Below are positions 8,337 through 17,022 of a DNA stretch of 64,000 bases, piece after piece (the first letter of the stretch is position 1; each line of letters starts with the position of its first letter). The position numbers were made by a program, and so were the translations under genes. This DNA is from Mariniflexile fucanivorans. GTDB lineage: Bacteria; Bacteroidota; Bacteroidia; Flavobacteriales; Flavobacteriaceae. The notes beneath the pieces were generated by a model. That model ran no database searches. It was not told the origin of the DNA and worked only from the letters and a program-made list of their open reading frames with translations. The stretch is from assembly GCF_004341235.1 (NCBI RefSeq), contig NZ_SLUP01000009.1, forward strand, positions 186,001 to 250,000. The letters are read 5' to 3'.

Positions 8337-10235
8337 TTAATAAGCACGTTCTTTGTTGCCTTCGTAAAAGTTAATAAAGGCACGGTTTACAACACGGTTA
8401 CCGCCATCTGTAGGATAGTTTCCTGTAAAGTACCAGTCGCCTAAATGCTCTGGACATGCTTTATGTAAATTTTCAACCGACTGAAAAATGATTTTAACTT
8501 CAGACTTAATATCATCAGGACTTAAAATTTCAGCTATTTTATCAGAAATTTGTTCGTCTGTAAATGGATCGTAAATTTCTTTTACAAAGTTTTGTACATG
8601 AACATCTTCCAATTCCGTTTGATCTATACATTTATTGTAAACATCTTCTACAATATGGTATTTGCCAGCTTCTTTTAATAGCTCTAGTGCTGCTTTAAAA
8701 GCAACTAAGCTTTCAAGATTTGCCATATCAATCCCATAACAATCCGGATAGCGTATTTGTGGTGCCGATGAGACTACAACAATTTTCTTAGGGTTTAAAC
8801 GGTCTAGTATTTTTAAAATACTCTTTTTTAAAGTAGTACCTCTTACAATACTATCGTCAATAATTACCAAATTATCGGTTGGTTTTATAACGCCATATGT
8901 AACGTCGTAAACGTGCGCAACTAAATCGTCTCTACTACTATCTTCAGTAATAAAAGTTCTTAGTTTAACATCTTTAATCGCTATTTTTTCTACCCTAATA
9001 CGTTCCGATAAAACTTCGGTTACTTTTTCTGCTGAAATAGAACGTTGTCCTGTTAGAATAGCGGCTGTTTTCTTTTTGTTTAGAGATGCTTCAGCTGTTT
9101 CAATCATTCCGAAAAAAGATGTTTCTGCAGTATTTGGAATATAAGAAAACACGGTATTTTTTGTATCGTTATCAATTGCCTCCAAAACCTTTGGCATCAA
9201 TAATTTACCAAGCATTTTTCGTTCTTGATAAATTTCAGCATCACTTCCACGAGAAAAGTAAATACGCTCAAACGAACACGATTTGCGCTCTAAAGGCTCT
9301 AATATTTTTTTGATAATAACCTTCCCAGATTTTTTAGTAATAATGGCATGTCCTGGTTCTAATTCTTTAACGTCTTCAAATTTTACATTAAATACGGTTT
9401 GAATAACAGGTCGTTCTGAAGCTATCACCACAACTTCATCATCCATATAATAATAAGTTGGTCTAATTCCTGCTGGGTCTCTTAACACAAACGAATCACC
9501 ATGTCCAATCAATCCTGCCATCGCATAACCACCATCCCAATTTTTAGCTGCTTTTCTTAAAATTTTTGCAACGTTTAATCGTTCGGCTATTAATGGAGAC
9601 GCTTCATGTTTATTAAAACCTTCTTTTTTTACCTGTTTGTATATTTTACTAACGGCATCATCTAAAAAGTGACCAATTTTTTCCATAATAGTAATGGTAT
9701 CGGTATACTCTTTTGGATGCTGACCAAGCCTAATAAGGTTGGCGAATAATTCTTTAACATTGGTCATGTTAAAGTTTCCAGCCATTATTAAATTACGGTG
9801 CATCCAGTTATTTTGTCTTAAAAATGGATGTACACTTTCTACACTGTTTTTTCCGAAAGTACCATAACGCACATGGCCTAAAAACACCTCGCCTATATAG
9901 GGAATGTGTTTTTTTTGTAAAGCAACATCATCGGTATATTCTGGATGGGCTAAAAACTCTTTATTAACACGGTCGTTTATTTGAGCAAATATATCTTGAA
10001 TGGGTTGTTGCGCGATGGATCGCACTCGGCTAATATAGCGTTCACCTGGTTTTGTGTCTAGCTTAATGCTTGCAAAACCAGCACCGTCTTGCCCGCGGTT
10101 GTGCTGTTTTTCCATCATAAGGTACATTTTATTTACCCCATAAAAAGCAGTGCCATATTTTTCTTTATAAAATTCTAACGGTTTTAAAAGTCTTAAAACA
10201 GCTATGCCACATTCGTGTTTTATTGAATCACTCAT
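8337..10235 (-). CDS. Amidophosphoribosyltransferase (PurF-like, 632 residues)
   Basis: Expected to make phosphoribosylamine from PRPP and glutamine, the first step of purine synthesis. The N-terminal glutaminase domain starts MSDSIKHECGIAVL, so Cys9 would be the nucleophile exposed by trimming a short leader, followed by HNRGQDGAG and HVRYGTFG. The C-terminal phosphoribosyltransferase domain carries the PRPP loop VIIDDSIVRGTTLKKS. At 632 residues it is longer than the usual PurF of about 500 and probably belongs to the long flavobacterial class, which can coexist with a canonical PurF elsewhere in the genome. purN lies 3.2 kb away on the same strand. Confidence 0.85.
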   Translation of the reverse strand: MSDSIKHECGIAVLRLLKPLEFYKEKYGTAFYGVNKMYLMMEKQHNRGQDGAGFASIKLDTKPGERYISRVRSIAQQPIQDIFAQINDRVNKEFLAHPEYTDDVALQKKHIPYIGEVFLGHVRYGTFGKNSVESVHPFLRQNNWMHRNLIMAGNFNMTNVKELFANLIRLGQHPKEYTDTITIMEKIGHFLDDAVSKIYKQVKKEGFNKHEASPLIAERLNVAKILRKAAKNWDGGYAMAGLIGHGDSFVLRDPAGIRPTYYYMDDEVVVIASERPVIQTVFNVKFEDVKELEPGHAIITKKSGKVIIKKILEPLERKSCSFERIYFSRGSDAEIYQERKMLGKLLMPKVLEAIDNDTKNTVFSYIPNTAETSFFGMIETAEASLNKKKTAAILTGQRSISAEKVTEVLSERIRVEKIAIKDVKLRTFITEDSSRDDLVAHVYDVTYGVIKPTDNLVIIDDSIVRGTTLKKSILKILDRLNPKKIVVVSSAPQIRYPDCYGIDMANLESLVAFKAALELLKEAGKYHIVEDVYNKCIDQTELEDVHVQNFVKEIYDPFTDEQISDKIAEILSPDDIKSEVKIIFQSVENLHKACPEHLGDWYFTGNYPTDGGNRVVNRAFINFYEGNKERAY

Positions 10236-10268
10236 TTTTAAAGATTTTCGCTTTACTCATTAATTATA

Positions 10269-10314
10269 TTTCATTTCGTTGAATTCAAGAATTTTTGATT
10301 TTGCTGAAATGAAA
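10269..10314. repeat. Nine-base inverted repeat upstream of purF-like gene
   Basis: TTTCATTTC (10269-10277) and GAAATGAAA (10306-10314) are perfect complements separated by 28 bases, 34 bases before the purF-like start codon. It may be an operator or a leader hairpin for that gene; nothing else supports either. Confidence 0.35.
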
Positions 10315-10329
10315 AATTAGTATTTAAAT

Positions 10330-10357
10330 TAAAAACGCGCTCTATTTTGAGCGCGTT
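10330..10357 (-). terminator. Intrinsic terminator after the PfkB kinase gene
   Basis: AACGCGCTC (10334-10342) pairs perfectly with GAGCGCGTT (10349-10357) around a six-base loop. In the minus direction the hairpin starts 4 bases after the kinase stop codon and is followed by a TTTTTAATTT tract, so the kinase transcript ends here and the purF-like gene has its own start. Confidence 0.85.
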
Positions 10358-10360
10358 GGT

Positions 10361-11287
10361 TTATGATAATTTTATATCAAATTGCGTTAATTGTTTAAAT
10401 TGCAACAATCGATTATGTACTTCTTCACTTTCTAAATTCTCCATGCGTTCAGTTCCAAATTTTTCAACAGAAAACGAGGCTAATGTTGATCCGAAAACTA
10501 CAGCATTTTTCATGTTTTCAAAAGAGGTGTCGCCTGTTTTAGCTATGTAGCCAGCAAATCCACCAGCAAAGGTATCTCCAGCACCTGTTGGATCGAACAC
10601 TTCTTCTAGTGGTAGAGCTGGTGCGTAAAACACATTATCATTATGAAATAATAAAGCACCGTGTTCTCCTTTTTTAATCACTACATATTTAGGTCCCATA
10701 GTATGAATTTTTCTAGCAGCTACAACCAAAGAGTATTCTCCGGTAAGTTGTCGTGCTTCTTCATCGTTTATGGTAATAACGTCTACGCGTTTCATAACGT
10801 TGTGTAAATCTTCAAGGGCGCTATCCATCCAAAAATTCATAGTGTCTAAAATAACCAGTTTCGGTTTATTAACCATTTGGTCTAATACACTAGATTGGAC
10901 GATAGGATGTAGATTTCCTAACATAACTATTTCAGCATCACGATAATTTTCAGGAACTACGGGCTTAAAATCTGCAAGTGTGTTTAACTCGGTAACCAAT
11001 GTGTCTCTTGAATTCATATCGTTATGATAACGACCACTCCAAAAGAATGTTTTTCCTTCCTTAACAATTTCAATACCTGAAATGTCTATATTTTTATTAG
11101 ATAGAAGATCTAAATATTTTTGAGGAAAATCGCCTCCAACAACAGAAACTGCTGCCGCATCAATATTAAAATGTGAAGCTGCTAAACCAATAAATGTTGC
11201 AGCACCACCAAGAATTTTATCGGTTTTACCGAAAGGCGTTTCAATAGCATCAAAAGCTACGGTGCCAACAATTACTAATTTGCTCAT
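10361..11287 (-). CDS. PfkB-family sugar kinase
   Basis: ATP-dependent phosphorylation of a sugar or nucleoside; the exact substrate cannot be read from sequence. The 308 residues show the N-terminal GGAATFIGLAASHF signature and the C-terminal PfkB signature DPTGAGDTFAGGFAGY, in which the aspartate of GAGD is the catalytic base. The YHNDMNSRDTLVTELN segment replaces the usual lid of ribokinase. The gene ends at a strong terminator and begins 83 bases after the exporter genes. Confidence 0.85.
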   Translation of the reverse strand: MSKLVIVGTVAFDAIETPFGKTDKILGGAATFIGLAASHFNIDAAAVSVVGGDFPQKYLDLLSNKNIDISGIEIVKEGKTFFWSGRYHNDMNSRDTLVTELNTLADFKPVVPENYRDAEIVMLGNLHPIVQSSVLDQMVNKPKLVILDTMNFWMDSALEDLHNVMKRVDVITINDEEARQLTGEYSLVVAARKIHTMGPKYVVIKKGEHGALLFHNDNVFYAPALPLEEVFDPTGAGDTFAGGFAGYIAKTGDTSFENMKNAVVFGSTLASFSVEKFGTERMENLESEEVHNRLLQFKQLTQFDIKLS

Positions 11288-11370
11288 GAAAGTTTTGTGA
11301 TATTTTTGTGCAAATATACTATTAAACTTTAAAATTGGAAGCTATTTAGTATTCGATTTATACAGTACTT

Positions 11371-11871
11371 TTATTTCTTAGCTTTCTTTAGTAAAGGAAT
11401 TTTAATTTGTTTTGCCGACTCTTTTCTGGTTAATAACATGGGTGCATAAACACCAAGTGTGATTGCCATTAGCACAAATAAGGTTTTGCTTCCATTAGTA
11501 ACGGTATCATATAATATGGGTACAAAATCATCTGGATTAGTATTGTAAGCGAGTTTAATAAAACCTTTCATAGTGTAATAGGCAAATGAACCCGGAACCA
11601 TGGGAATAACAGCAGGAATGGCGAAAATAAAAGGAGGTGAATGCTTAAAATGTGCAGCAAAAATACTAAGGAGCCCAATGACCATACAGCCAATTAAAGT
11701 GCTAAATACGATGCCTGTATAAGGTAAGAACAGCAACTTTGCCACACCACCTATAGAAGCCATTAAAAATGTGGGGATAAGTGTTCTGGTAGGAACATTA
11801 AATATAATGGCAAACCCAACAGCAGCGGTGCCGAACCAAATCCATTTTTCAATAAAGATAGTCACATCCAT
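11371..11871 (-). CDS. Threonine/serine exporter family, small (ThrE C-half-like) subunit
   Basis: 166 residues with about five membrane segments, including SIGGVAKLLFLPYTGIVFST, IPAVIPMVPGSFAYYTMKGF and a terminal segment ending APMLLTRKE. The PxVPGS motif is typical of the second half of ThrE-type exporters (ThrE_2 family). It begins 1 base after the end of the large subunit gene, so the two halves of an exporter that is a single protein in actinobacteria are here separate and translationally linked. Confidence 0.8.
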   Translation of the reverse strand: MDVTIFIEKWIWFGTAAVGFAIIFNVPTRTLIPTFLMASIGGVAKLLFLPYTGIVFSTLIGCMVIGLLSIFAAHFKHSPPFIFAIPAVIPMVPGSFAYYTMKGFIKLAYNTNPDDFVPILYDTVTNGSKTLFVLMAITLGVYAPMLLTRKESAKQIKIPLLKKAKK

Positions 11872-11872
11872 T

Positions 11873-12637
11873 TTAATTGGTATTAAATATTAAAATTGCT
11901 AATAGCAGTCCTATTGAAATAGCGAATGACACTACAATACCAATAGATGCCCTAACTAAACCATTAATAGTGTTTCCATCCAGTATATCTGTAATAGAAT
12001 TAATTAATTGAATCCCCGGAATTAGATATAATATAGAAGTTATGAAAATGATATTATCATGTTGATAGGGCAAAAATAAGCCTAAAGTTCCAGCTATGGT
12101 GGCCGATGAAAAGGAAGCAATACATATGGTAAAGTATGGGTTTACTTTTTTCTTAGCTAATTCTTGTCTTAAAAATATACCTGAAAAAGCGGCAATAAAA
12201 ACAAGAAGCATTTCAATAAAATTACCACCATTTAAACGGCAAAAGGAACTACAAGCAAATGCAACAACCGATAAAACTATAAACCGCGGATAATGAGGAA
12301 GTGCTTTTAATCTTTTAAGTTCCTTACTTGCTTTTTCTACTGGTAATTTTTCTTCCACAATTTGCCAGCTTAATTTGCTTAGCCCACTAACTATTTTAAA
12401 ATTAGGTGTATGCGTATAGGTTTGTTTCAATTCATTGAAACACATATTGCCATTCGAGTCTTTTAGCGTAAGCATAATGGCTCTATGGGTAATTAAAAAG
12501 TCGGTTTTAAAGTTATAGCTTTTACCTATTCGCTGTATGGTAAGGCGTATGCGGTTGGTATTTGCTCCAGAACTCATTAGCATAGCGCCAATGTCTAAAA
12601 GTAATGCACCAATATCGGACGGTTGATTTTTATGCAA
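11873..12637 (-). CDS. Threonine/serine exporter family, large (ThrE N-half-like) subunit
   Basis: 254 residues: a cytoplasmic N-terminal domain with LLLDIGAMLMSSGANTNRIR, typical of the ThrE (DUF1212) family, then about five membrane segments from residue 120 (RFIVLSVVAFACSSFCRLNG onward) including the IPGIQLINSITDILDGN motif. Partner of the next gene. Export of threonine or serine is the family function; the substrate here is inferred. Note that two threonine-degrading enzymes are also encoded in this window. Confidence 0.8.
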   Translation of the reverse strand: MHKNQPSDIGALLLDIGAMLMSSGANTNRIRLTIQRIGKSYNFKTDFLITHRAIMLTLKDSNGNMCFNELKQTYTHTPNFKIVSGLSKLSWQIVEEKLPVEKASKELKRLKALPHYPRFIVLSVVAFACSSFCRLNGGNFIEMLLVFIAAFSGIFLRQELAKKKVNPYFTICIASFSSATIAGTLGLFLPYQHDNIIFITSILYLIPGIQLINSITDILDGNTINGLVRASIGIVVSFAISIGLLLAILIFNTN

Positions 12638-12734
12638 TTTTTATGAAGGTTCTTTGTTGATGGTTTACAAATGTAATAATTTTTAACCTGGTGTAATTAA
12701 AAATAAGTAGCGACTATAAAAAGCTCCTAATTAC

Positions 12735-13376
12735 TTATTTTCTGCCAAAATCGGCAGGAATTTCTCCCCATGCTTTGGTTTCCCACTTTACAATAACGGT
12801 TTTGTAGGTGTTTGATTTTAGCCAATTTACGGCTCTATCTACCAGTTCAAATAATATTTTGTTCTTTTCATTACGTTCTAATTTGGTGTTGCAGCTTTTC
12901 TTTTTCACCCAACTCATAGCCGTTTTGCTATCGGTGTATAAAATGCGGTCACTATTGTTTTTTTTTAGTAATGCCAACCCATGTACCAATGCTAAAAACT
13001 CACCTATATTATTAGTGCCTTCTGGAAAAGGGCCTTGAATGAACAGTTGTTTTTTAGTTTTGGTATCTACGCCACGGTATTCCATAATGCCTGGGTTACC
13101 GCTTGAAGCTGCATCAACCGAAATGGAATTATAGTTAGGTTGCCCAATTTTTTTTAGTTGAATGGAAGATAATTCACTTTTAAAATCAGTCTTTTTACCT
13201 ATATAATTAAAATAATTACCTTTTGAAGCTTCTTTGGCGGCATCAAAACTTTCAAACGACTTGTATTGAGCACCTTCAAAATTGGTAATTTGTGCTTTAC
13301 AATCGTTCCAAGTTTCAAAAACACCTGTTTTGTGTCCTTTCCAAACGGTATAATATTTTTTTTTCTTTTTAGACAC
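12735..13376 (-). CDS. Viroplasmin-RNase H1 fusion protein
   Basis: Cleaves the RNA strand of RNA-DNA hybrids. The 213 residues begin with a viroplasmin/caulimovirus-VI-like hybrid-binding domain (YYTVWKGHKTGVFETWNDC, then YKSFESFDAAKEA), joined to an RNase H domain with the acidic catalytic set: the Asp of SVDAASSGNPG, the Glu of NNIGEFLALVHGL, the Asp of LYTDSKTAMSWVKKK and the final Asp of EIPADFGRK. This eukaryote-like arrangement is common in Bacteroidota. Confidence 0.9.
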   Translation of the reverse strand: MSKKKKKYYTVWKGHKTGVFETWNDCKAQITNFEGAQYKSFESFDAAKEASKGNYFNYIGKKTDFKSELSSIQLKKIGQPNYNSISVDAASSGNPGIMEYRGVDTKTKKQLFIQGPFPEGTNNIGEFLALVHGLALLKKNNSDRILYTDSKTAMSWVKKKSCNTKLERNEKNKILFELVDRAVNWLKSNTYKTVIVKWETKAWGEIPADFGRK

Positions 13377-13402
13377 AGATTTTACTGATTAATACGGGAT
13401 TT

Positions 13403-13440
13403 TTTTTGGAATTTGGAATTTAATTTTTGGAATTTAACAG
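13403..13440. repeat. TTTGGAATT tandem repeat overlapping the purN 3' end
   Basis: The motif TTTGGAATT recurs three times with small interruptions across the purN stop codon, so the last codons of purN (Asn-Ser-Lys-Asn) are made of repeat. The same motif recurs at 43201-43249 just before batB. Confidence 0.5.
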
Positions 13441-13992
13441 ATCATCTACCACTTTAGGAAAGTGTTCCATCTCCAATTCGTGGATTTTTGCAGCTACATT
13501 TTCCGCAGAATCTGATGAAGTTACATTACATTTTGCTTGAAAAATGATGGCGCCTTCATCATAATGTTCATTTACATAGTGTATTGTTATGCCAGTTTCG
13601 GGTTCTTTGTTGGCTACAACGGCTTCATGAACGTACATGCCATACATGCCTTTTCCGCCAAATTTTGGTAATAATGCGGGGTGTACATTAATAACTTTAT
13701 TAGGAAATTCATCCAGAATAAACTCTGGAAATTTCCATAAAAAGCCAGCCAAAACAATTAAATCGGGCTTTGAGGCTTTTAAAATATTAAGAACATCATT
13801 TGTTTTTGTGAGCGCTATTTTGTTGAAAGACAATGCGCTAACTCCAAGAGTTTTGCATCGGTCTAAAACTTTGGCATGGGGATTGTTAGTAAGCACCTGA
13901 ATAACAGACGCATTTTCTCTGTTGTGAAAAAACTTGATTAAATTTTCAGCATTAGTTCCAGATCCGGAAGCAAAAATTACTATACGTTTCAT
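13420..13992 (-). CDS. purN: Phosphoribosylglycinamide formyltransferase PurN
   Basis: Transfers a formyl group from 10-formyltetrahydrofolate to GAR, the third step of purine synthesis. From the ATG at 13992 the product starts MKRIVIFASGSGTNAENL, the canonical phosphate-binding start; the frame continues upstream to 14025 but those 11 residues do not fit the family. Catalytic segments are INVHPALLPKFGG and HYVNEHYDEGAIIFQ (His and Asp of the active site). About 190 residues. The end overlaps a simple repeat. Confidence 0.92.
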   Translation of the reverse strand: MKRIVIFASGSGTNAENLIKFFHNRENASVIQVLTNNPHAKVLDRCKTLGVSALSFNKIALTKTNDVLNILKASKPDLIVLAGFLWKFPEFILDEFPNKVINVHPALLPKFGGKGMYGMYVHEAVVANKEPETGITIHYVNEHYDEGAIIFQAKCNVTSSDSAENVAAKIHELEMEHFPKVVDDLLNSKN

Positions 13993-14137
13993 TTTACAGA
14001 CAAGAATGTTTAAATATTCTAACAAAAAAAAGAATAATTATTAACAATTAAGAGTTAAATTTGAAATACTTAAAAGTAATTTTAGTAAATTACCAATACA
14101 TTTTTAACAGAATAGCAAATTATAAAATAAAGTTTTT

Positions 14138-14145
14138 TATTTTTG
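14138..14145 (+). promoter_or_regulatory. -7 box TATTTTTG ahead of acpP
   Basis: Exact TAnnTTTG match 30 bases before the acpP start codon, in the divergent purN/acpP spacer. No clear -33 element is seen. Confidence 0.45.
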
Positions 14146-14175
14146 CGACTTAATTAAAACTTAAAATTAAATATT

Positions 14176-14409
14176 ATGTCAGACATTGCATCAAGAGTAA
14201 AAGCGATTATCGTGGACAAATTAGGAGTTGATGAGAACGAAGTTGTAACTGAAGCAAGCTTCACAAACGATTTAGGAGCAGACTCTTTAGACACTGTAGA
14301 ATTAATAATGGAATTCGAAAAAGAGTTCGATATCCAAATTCCAGACGATCAAGCTGAGAATATAGCAACAGTTGGTCAAGCTATTTCTTATATAGAAGCT
14401 GCAAAATAA
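14176..14409 (+). CDS. acpP: Acyl carrier protein
   Basis: Carries growing fatty acids on a phosphopantetheine arm attached to Ser37 in the [10 protein letters not shown] motif. The 77 residues and strong acidity are typical. It is followed after 11 bases by fabF, the usual pairing. Codons are more selective than in neighbouring genes, as expected for an abundant protein. Confidence 0.97.
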   Translation: MSDIASRVKAIIVDKLGVDENEVVTEASFTNDLGADSLDTVELIMEFEKEFDIQIPDDQAENIATVGQAISYIEAAK

Positions 14410-14420
14410 GCCAAACATTT

Positions 14421-15671
14421 ATGGAATTAAAGCGAGTTGTAGTCACGGGTTTAGGGGCTTTAACACCTATAGGCAATACCAAAGATGAATATTGGGAAGG
14501 CTTAATAAGTGGAAAAAGTGGTGCTGCGCCTATAACATATTACGATACCGAAAAGTTTAAAACGAAGTTCGCTTGCGAATTAAAAAACTTTAATGCTACC
14601 GATTTTATTGACAGAAAACTGGCCAGTAGAATGGATAAATTTACACAATACGCTATGGTGGCTGCCGATGAGGCAATTGCTGATGCTAAGTTAGATTTAG
14701 ATACCATTAATAAACTACGGGTAGGTGTTATATGGGGAGCAGGTATTGGAGGTTTAGAAACCTTTCAAGAAGAAGTTTTAAACTTTGCTAAAGGTGATGG
14801 AACGCCCAGATTTAATCCGTTCTTTATTCCTAAAATGATTGCAGACATTGCGCCCGGAAACATATCCATTAAATATGGTTTTATGGGGCCAAATTACACA
14901 ACGGTTTCTGCTTGTGCGTCTTCTGCAAACGCTATGTTTGATGCACTAAACTCTATACGTTTAGGGCATTGTGACGTAATTGTTACAGGAGGTAGTGAAG
15001 CAGCAGTAACCATTGCTGGAATGGGAGGCTTTAACGCAATGCATGCGCTTTCAACTAGAAACGAAAGTCCAGAAACAGCATCAAGACCATTTGATGCTAC
15101 CAGAGATGGTTTTGTGCTTGGGGAAGGTGCTGGTGCACTTGTTTTAGAAGAATACGAGTATGCGAAAGCAAGAGGAGCAAAAATTTATGCTGAGTTTGTT
15201 GGAGGAGGTTTATCTTCTGACGCTTACCACATGACAGCGCCACATCCGGAAGGAAGAGGTGTTGTTGCCGTAATGAAAAATTGTTTAGAAAATGCAGGCT
15301 TAAAACCAGAAGATGTAGACCATATTAATACACATGGAACCGCTACACCATTAGGTGATGTCGCCGAGTTGAAAGCAATTTCAGAAGTTTTTGGCAGTCA
15401 TGCGAAGGCTATAAACATTAATTCAACAAAATCAATGACTGGGCACTTATTGGGTGCAGCAGGAGCTATAGAGGCTATTTCGGCTATATTGGCAATGGAA
15501 CATGGTATTATTCCGCCAACTATAAACCACACAACGGTTGACGAAAACATTGATCCAGAATTAAATTTAACTTTAAACAAAGCTCAAAAGCGCGATGTTA
15601 AAGTAGTAATGAGTAATACATTTGGATTTGGCGGACATAACGCTTGTGTAGTATTCAAAAAATTAGACTGA
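14421..15671 (+). CDS. fabF: 3-oxoacyl-ACP synthase II (KAS II)
   Basis: Condenses malonyl-ACP with acyl-ACP in fatty acid elongation. The 416 residues carry the Cys-His-His catalytic triad: Cys165 in SACASSANAMFD, the His of NTHGTATPLGD and the His of KSMTGHLLGAAGAIEA, with the C-terminal NTFGFGGHNACVVF. It lies between acpP and rnc in one likely operon. Confidence 0.97.
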   Translation: MELKRVVVTGLGALTPIGNTKDEYWEGLISGKSGAAPITYYDTEKFKTKFACELKNFNATDFIDRKLASRMDKFTQYAMVAADEAIADAKLDLDTINKLRVGVIWGAGIGGLETFQEEVLNFAKGDGTPRFNPFFIPKMIADIAPGNISIKYGFMGPNYTTVSACASSANAMFDALNSIRLGHCDVIVTGGSEAAVTIAGMGGFNAMHALSTRNESPETASRPFDATRDGFVLGEGAGALVLEEYEYAKARGAKIYAEFVGGGLSSDAYHMTAPHPEGRGVVAVMKNCLENAGLKPEDVDHINTHGTATPLGDVAELKAISEVFGSHAKAININSTKSMTGHLLGAAGAIEAISAILAMEHGIIPPTINHTTVDENIDPELNLTLNKAQKRDVKVVMSNTFGFGGHNACVVFKKLD

Positions 15672-15678
15672 ATCCCGA

Positions 15679-16419
15679 ATGAAAAACATTCGTAACATAT
15701 TAAATTCCCGTTTTAAACGCAACGGGAATTTTTTTATGGAAATAATTAACATTCTGGGGTTTAAGCCTAAAGATATTAATTTCTATAAAAAAGCCTTTAC
15801 ACACCGCTCAATGAACATTAAGGATAGCAAGGGAAATGCTATTAATTATGAACGATTAGAGTTTTTAGGAGATGCTATGCTAAGTGCCGTTATCGCTTCT
15901 CATTTATATCTCGAAGTACCTTCTGGAGATGAAGGCTATTTAACCAAAATGCGCTCTAAAGTAGTAAGTAGGGAGCACTTAAATGAACTTGGAAGGGAGT
16001 TAAACCTAATTGGTTTAGTAGAAAGTAAAATACCTCCCGGACAGTTTGGAGATAACATACACGGTAATTTATTTGAGGCTTTAGTAGGCGCTATTTTTTT
16101 GGATAGAGGGTATAAATACTGTGAAAAGTTTATTTACAAACGTGTTATTACACCTTATGTAGATATCGAAACCCTAGAAGGTAAAGTAATAAGCTACAAA
16201 AGTTTATTGATAGAATGGTGCCAAAAAGAGAAAAGAACATTTGGGTATAATGTATATGAAGATACCGGAAATGATGAAGTAAGACATTTTTCGGTTAAAT
16301 TATCTATAGATAATAAAGTTGTTTCCAAAGCAAGAGCCACTTCAAAGAAAAAAGCTGAAGAAAAAGCTTCAAAACGTGCTTTTTTTGTGTTCCAAAACAA
16401 AATGTCTAAAATGCTTTAG
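15679..16419 (+). CDS. rnc: Ribonuclease III
   Basis: Cuts double-stranded RNA. The nuclease domain contains the signature NYERLEFLGDAMLSAVIASH with the metal-binding acidic residues and a later FEALVGAIFLDRGY; a double-stranded-RNA-binding domain follows from about residue 165 and ends with the basic KARATSKKKAEEKASKRAF. The start at 15679, 7 bases after fabF, gives an N-terminal extension typical of flavobacterial RNase III; an alternative ATG at 15736 lies just after a terminator-like hairpin embedded in the first codons. The choice decides whether that hairpin is coding. Confidence 0.92.
   Translation: MKNIRNILNSRFKRNGNFFMEIINILGFKPKDINFYKKAFTHRSMNIKDSKGNAINYERLEFLGDAMLSAVIASHLYLEVPSGDEGYLTKMRSKVVSREHLNELGRELNLIGLVESKIPPGQFGDNIHGNLFEALVGAIFLDRGYKYCEKFIYKRVITPYVDIETLEGKVISYKSLLIEWCQKEKRTFGYNVYEDTGNDEVRHFSVKLSIDNKVVSKARATSKKKAEEKASKRAFFVFQNKMSKML
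15702..15735 (+). promoter_or_regulatory. Terminator-like hairpin inside the 5' end of rnc
   Basis: AAATTCCCGTT (15702-15712) pairs perfectly with AACGGGAATTT (15721-15731) around an eight-base loop and is followed by more T residues. It has every feature of an intrinsic terminator but lies within codons 8-19 of rnc if translation starts at 15679, or between fabF and rnc if it starts at 15736. It could attenuate rnc transcription or be an RNase III self-cleavage site. Confidence 0.6.
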
Positions 16420-16536
16420 AACGATTTAATCGGGCCATTTAACTATAACGTTTTAGTTATTATTCATGCTAAGATTCATGTAACTTATACAATGGAATGT
16501 TTTTAAATGCTATCTTTACAACGTTTAATATAAGTT

Positions 16537-17022
16537 ATGGCAGTACACAAACTTATTCTAGATGATTTTTTTGAAGAGGTAGAAGGCACTTTAATAGCAA
16601 TTCATTGTACCATTGAAGATTATCGTTTAGCATATCTTCTAAATAAGCATTTGAGTATCAATCTTACTCGAAGAAAATCAAATTTAGATTTTAGTTTTAA
16701 TAATGCCACATATTCAATTTTTGAATGGGAAGATTCTAAACAACTTACAACTTGGAGTTTAGTATCCAATATTTGTAAAACGGAAACTTATAAACCAGAT
16801 AATTTCAATTCTCTATTTAATACAGAAGAAAAATTAACAAAAACAACATATTTAGTACCAGAACATAAGGCTGTTAACTATTTTTTAAAAATAGATAACG
16901 AATTCAATTTAAGTGAAGAAAAACTTATTTTAAATAAAATATTAGAAATACAACAAGTAGCAACAGCCTTTAGTATTGATATTAATCAATTAAAATCAAA
17001 AGACAATTTAATTTTTAACTAA
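16537..17022 (+). CDS. IPExxxVDY-family protein
   Basis: A 161-residue protein of the small Bacteroidota family named for an IPExxxVDY motif; here the motif reads VPEHKAVNYFLKI. The fold is unknown to me; no signal peptide, membrane segment or catalytic motif is visible. Its stop codon overlaps the pyruvate kinase start (TAATG), which implies translational coupling and a possible link to that enzyme. Function unknown. Confidence 0.75.
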   Translation: MAVHKLILDDFFEEVEGTLIAIHCTIEDYRLAYLLNKHLSINLTRRKSNLDFSFNNATYSIFEWEDSKQLTTWSLVSNICKTETYKPDNFNSLFNTEEKLTKTTYLVPEHKAVNYFLKIDNEFNLSEEKLILNKILEIQQVATAFSIDINQLKSKDNLIFN

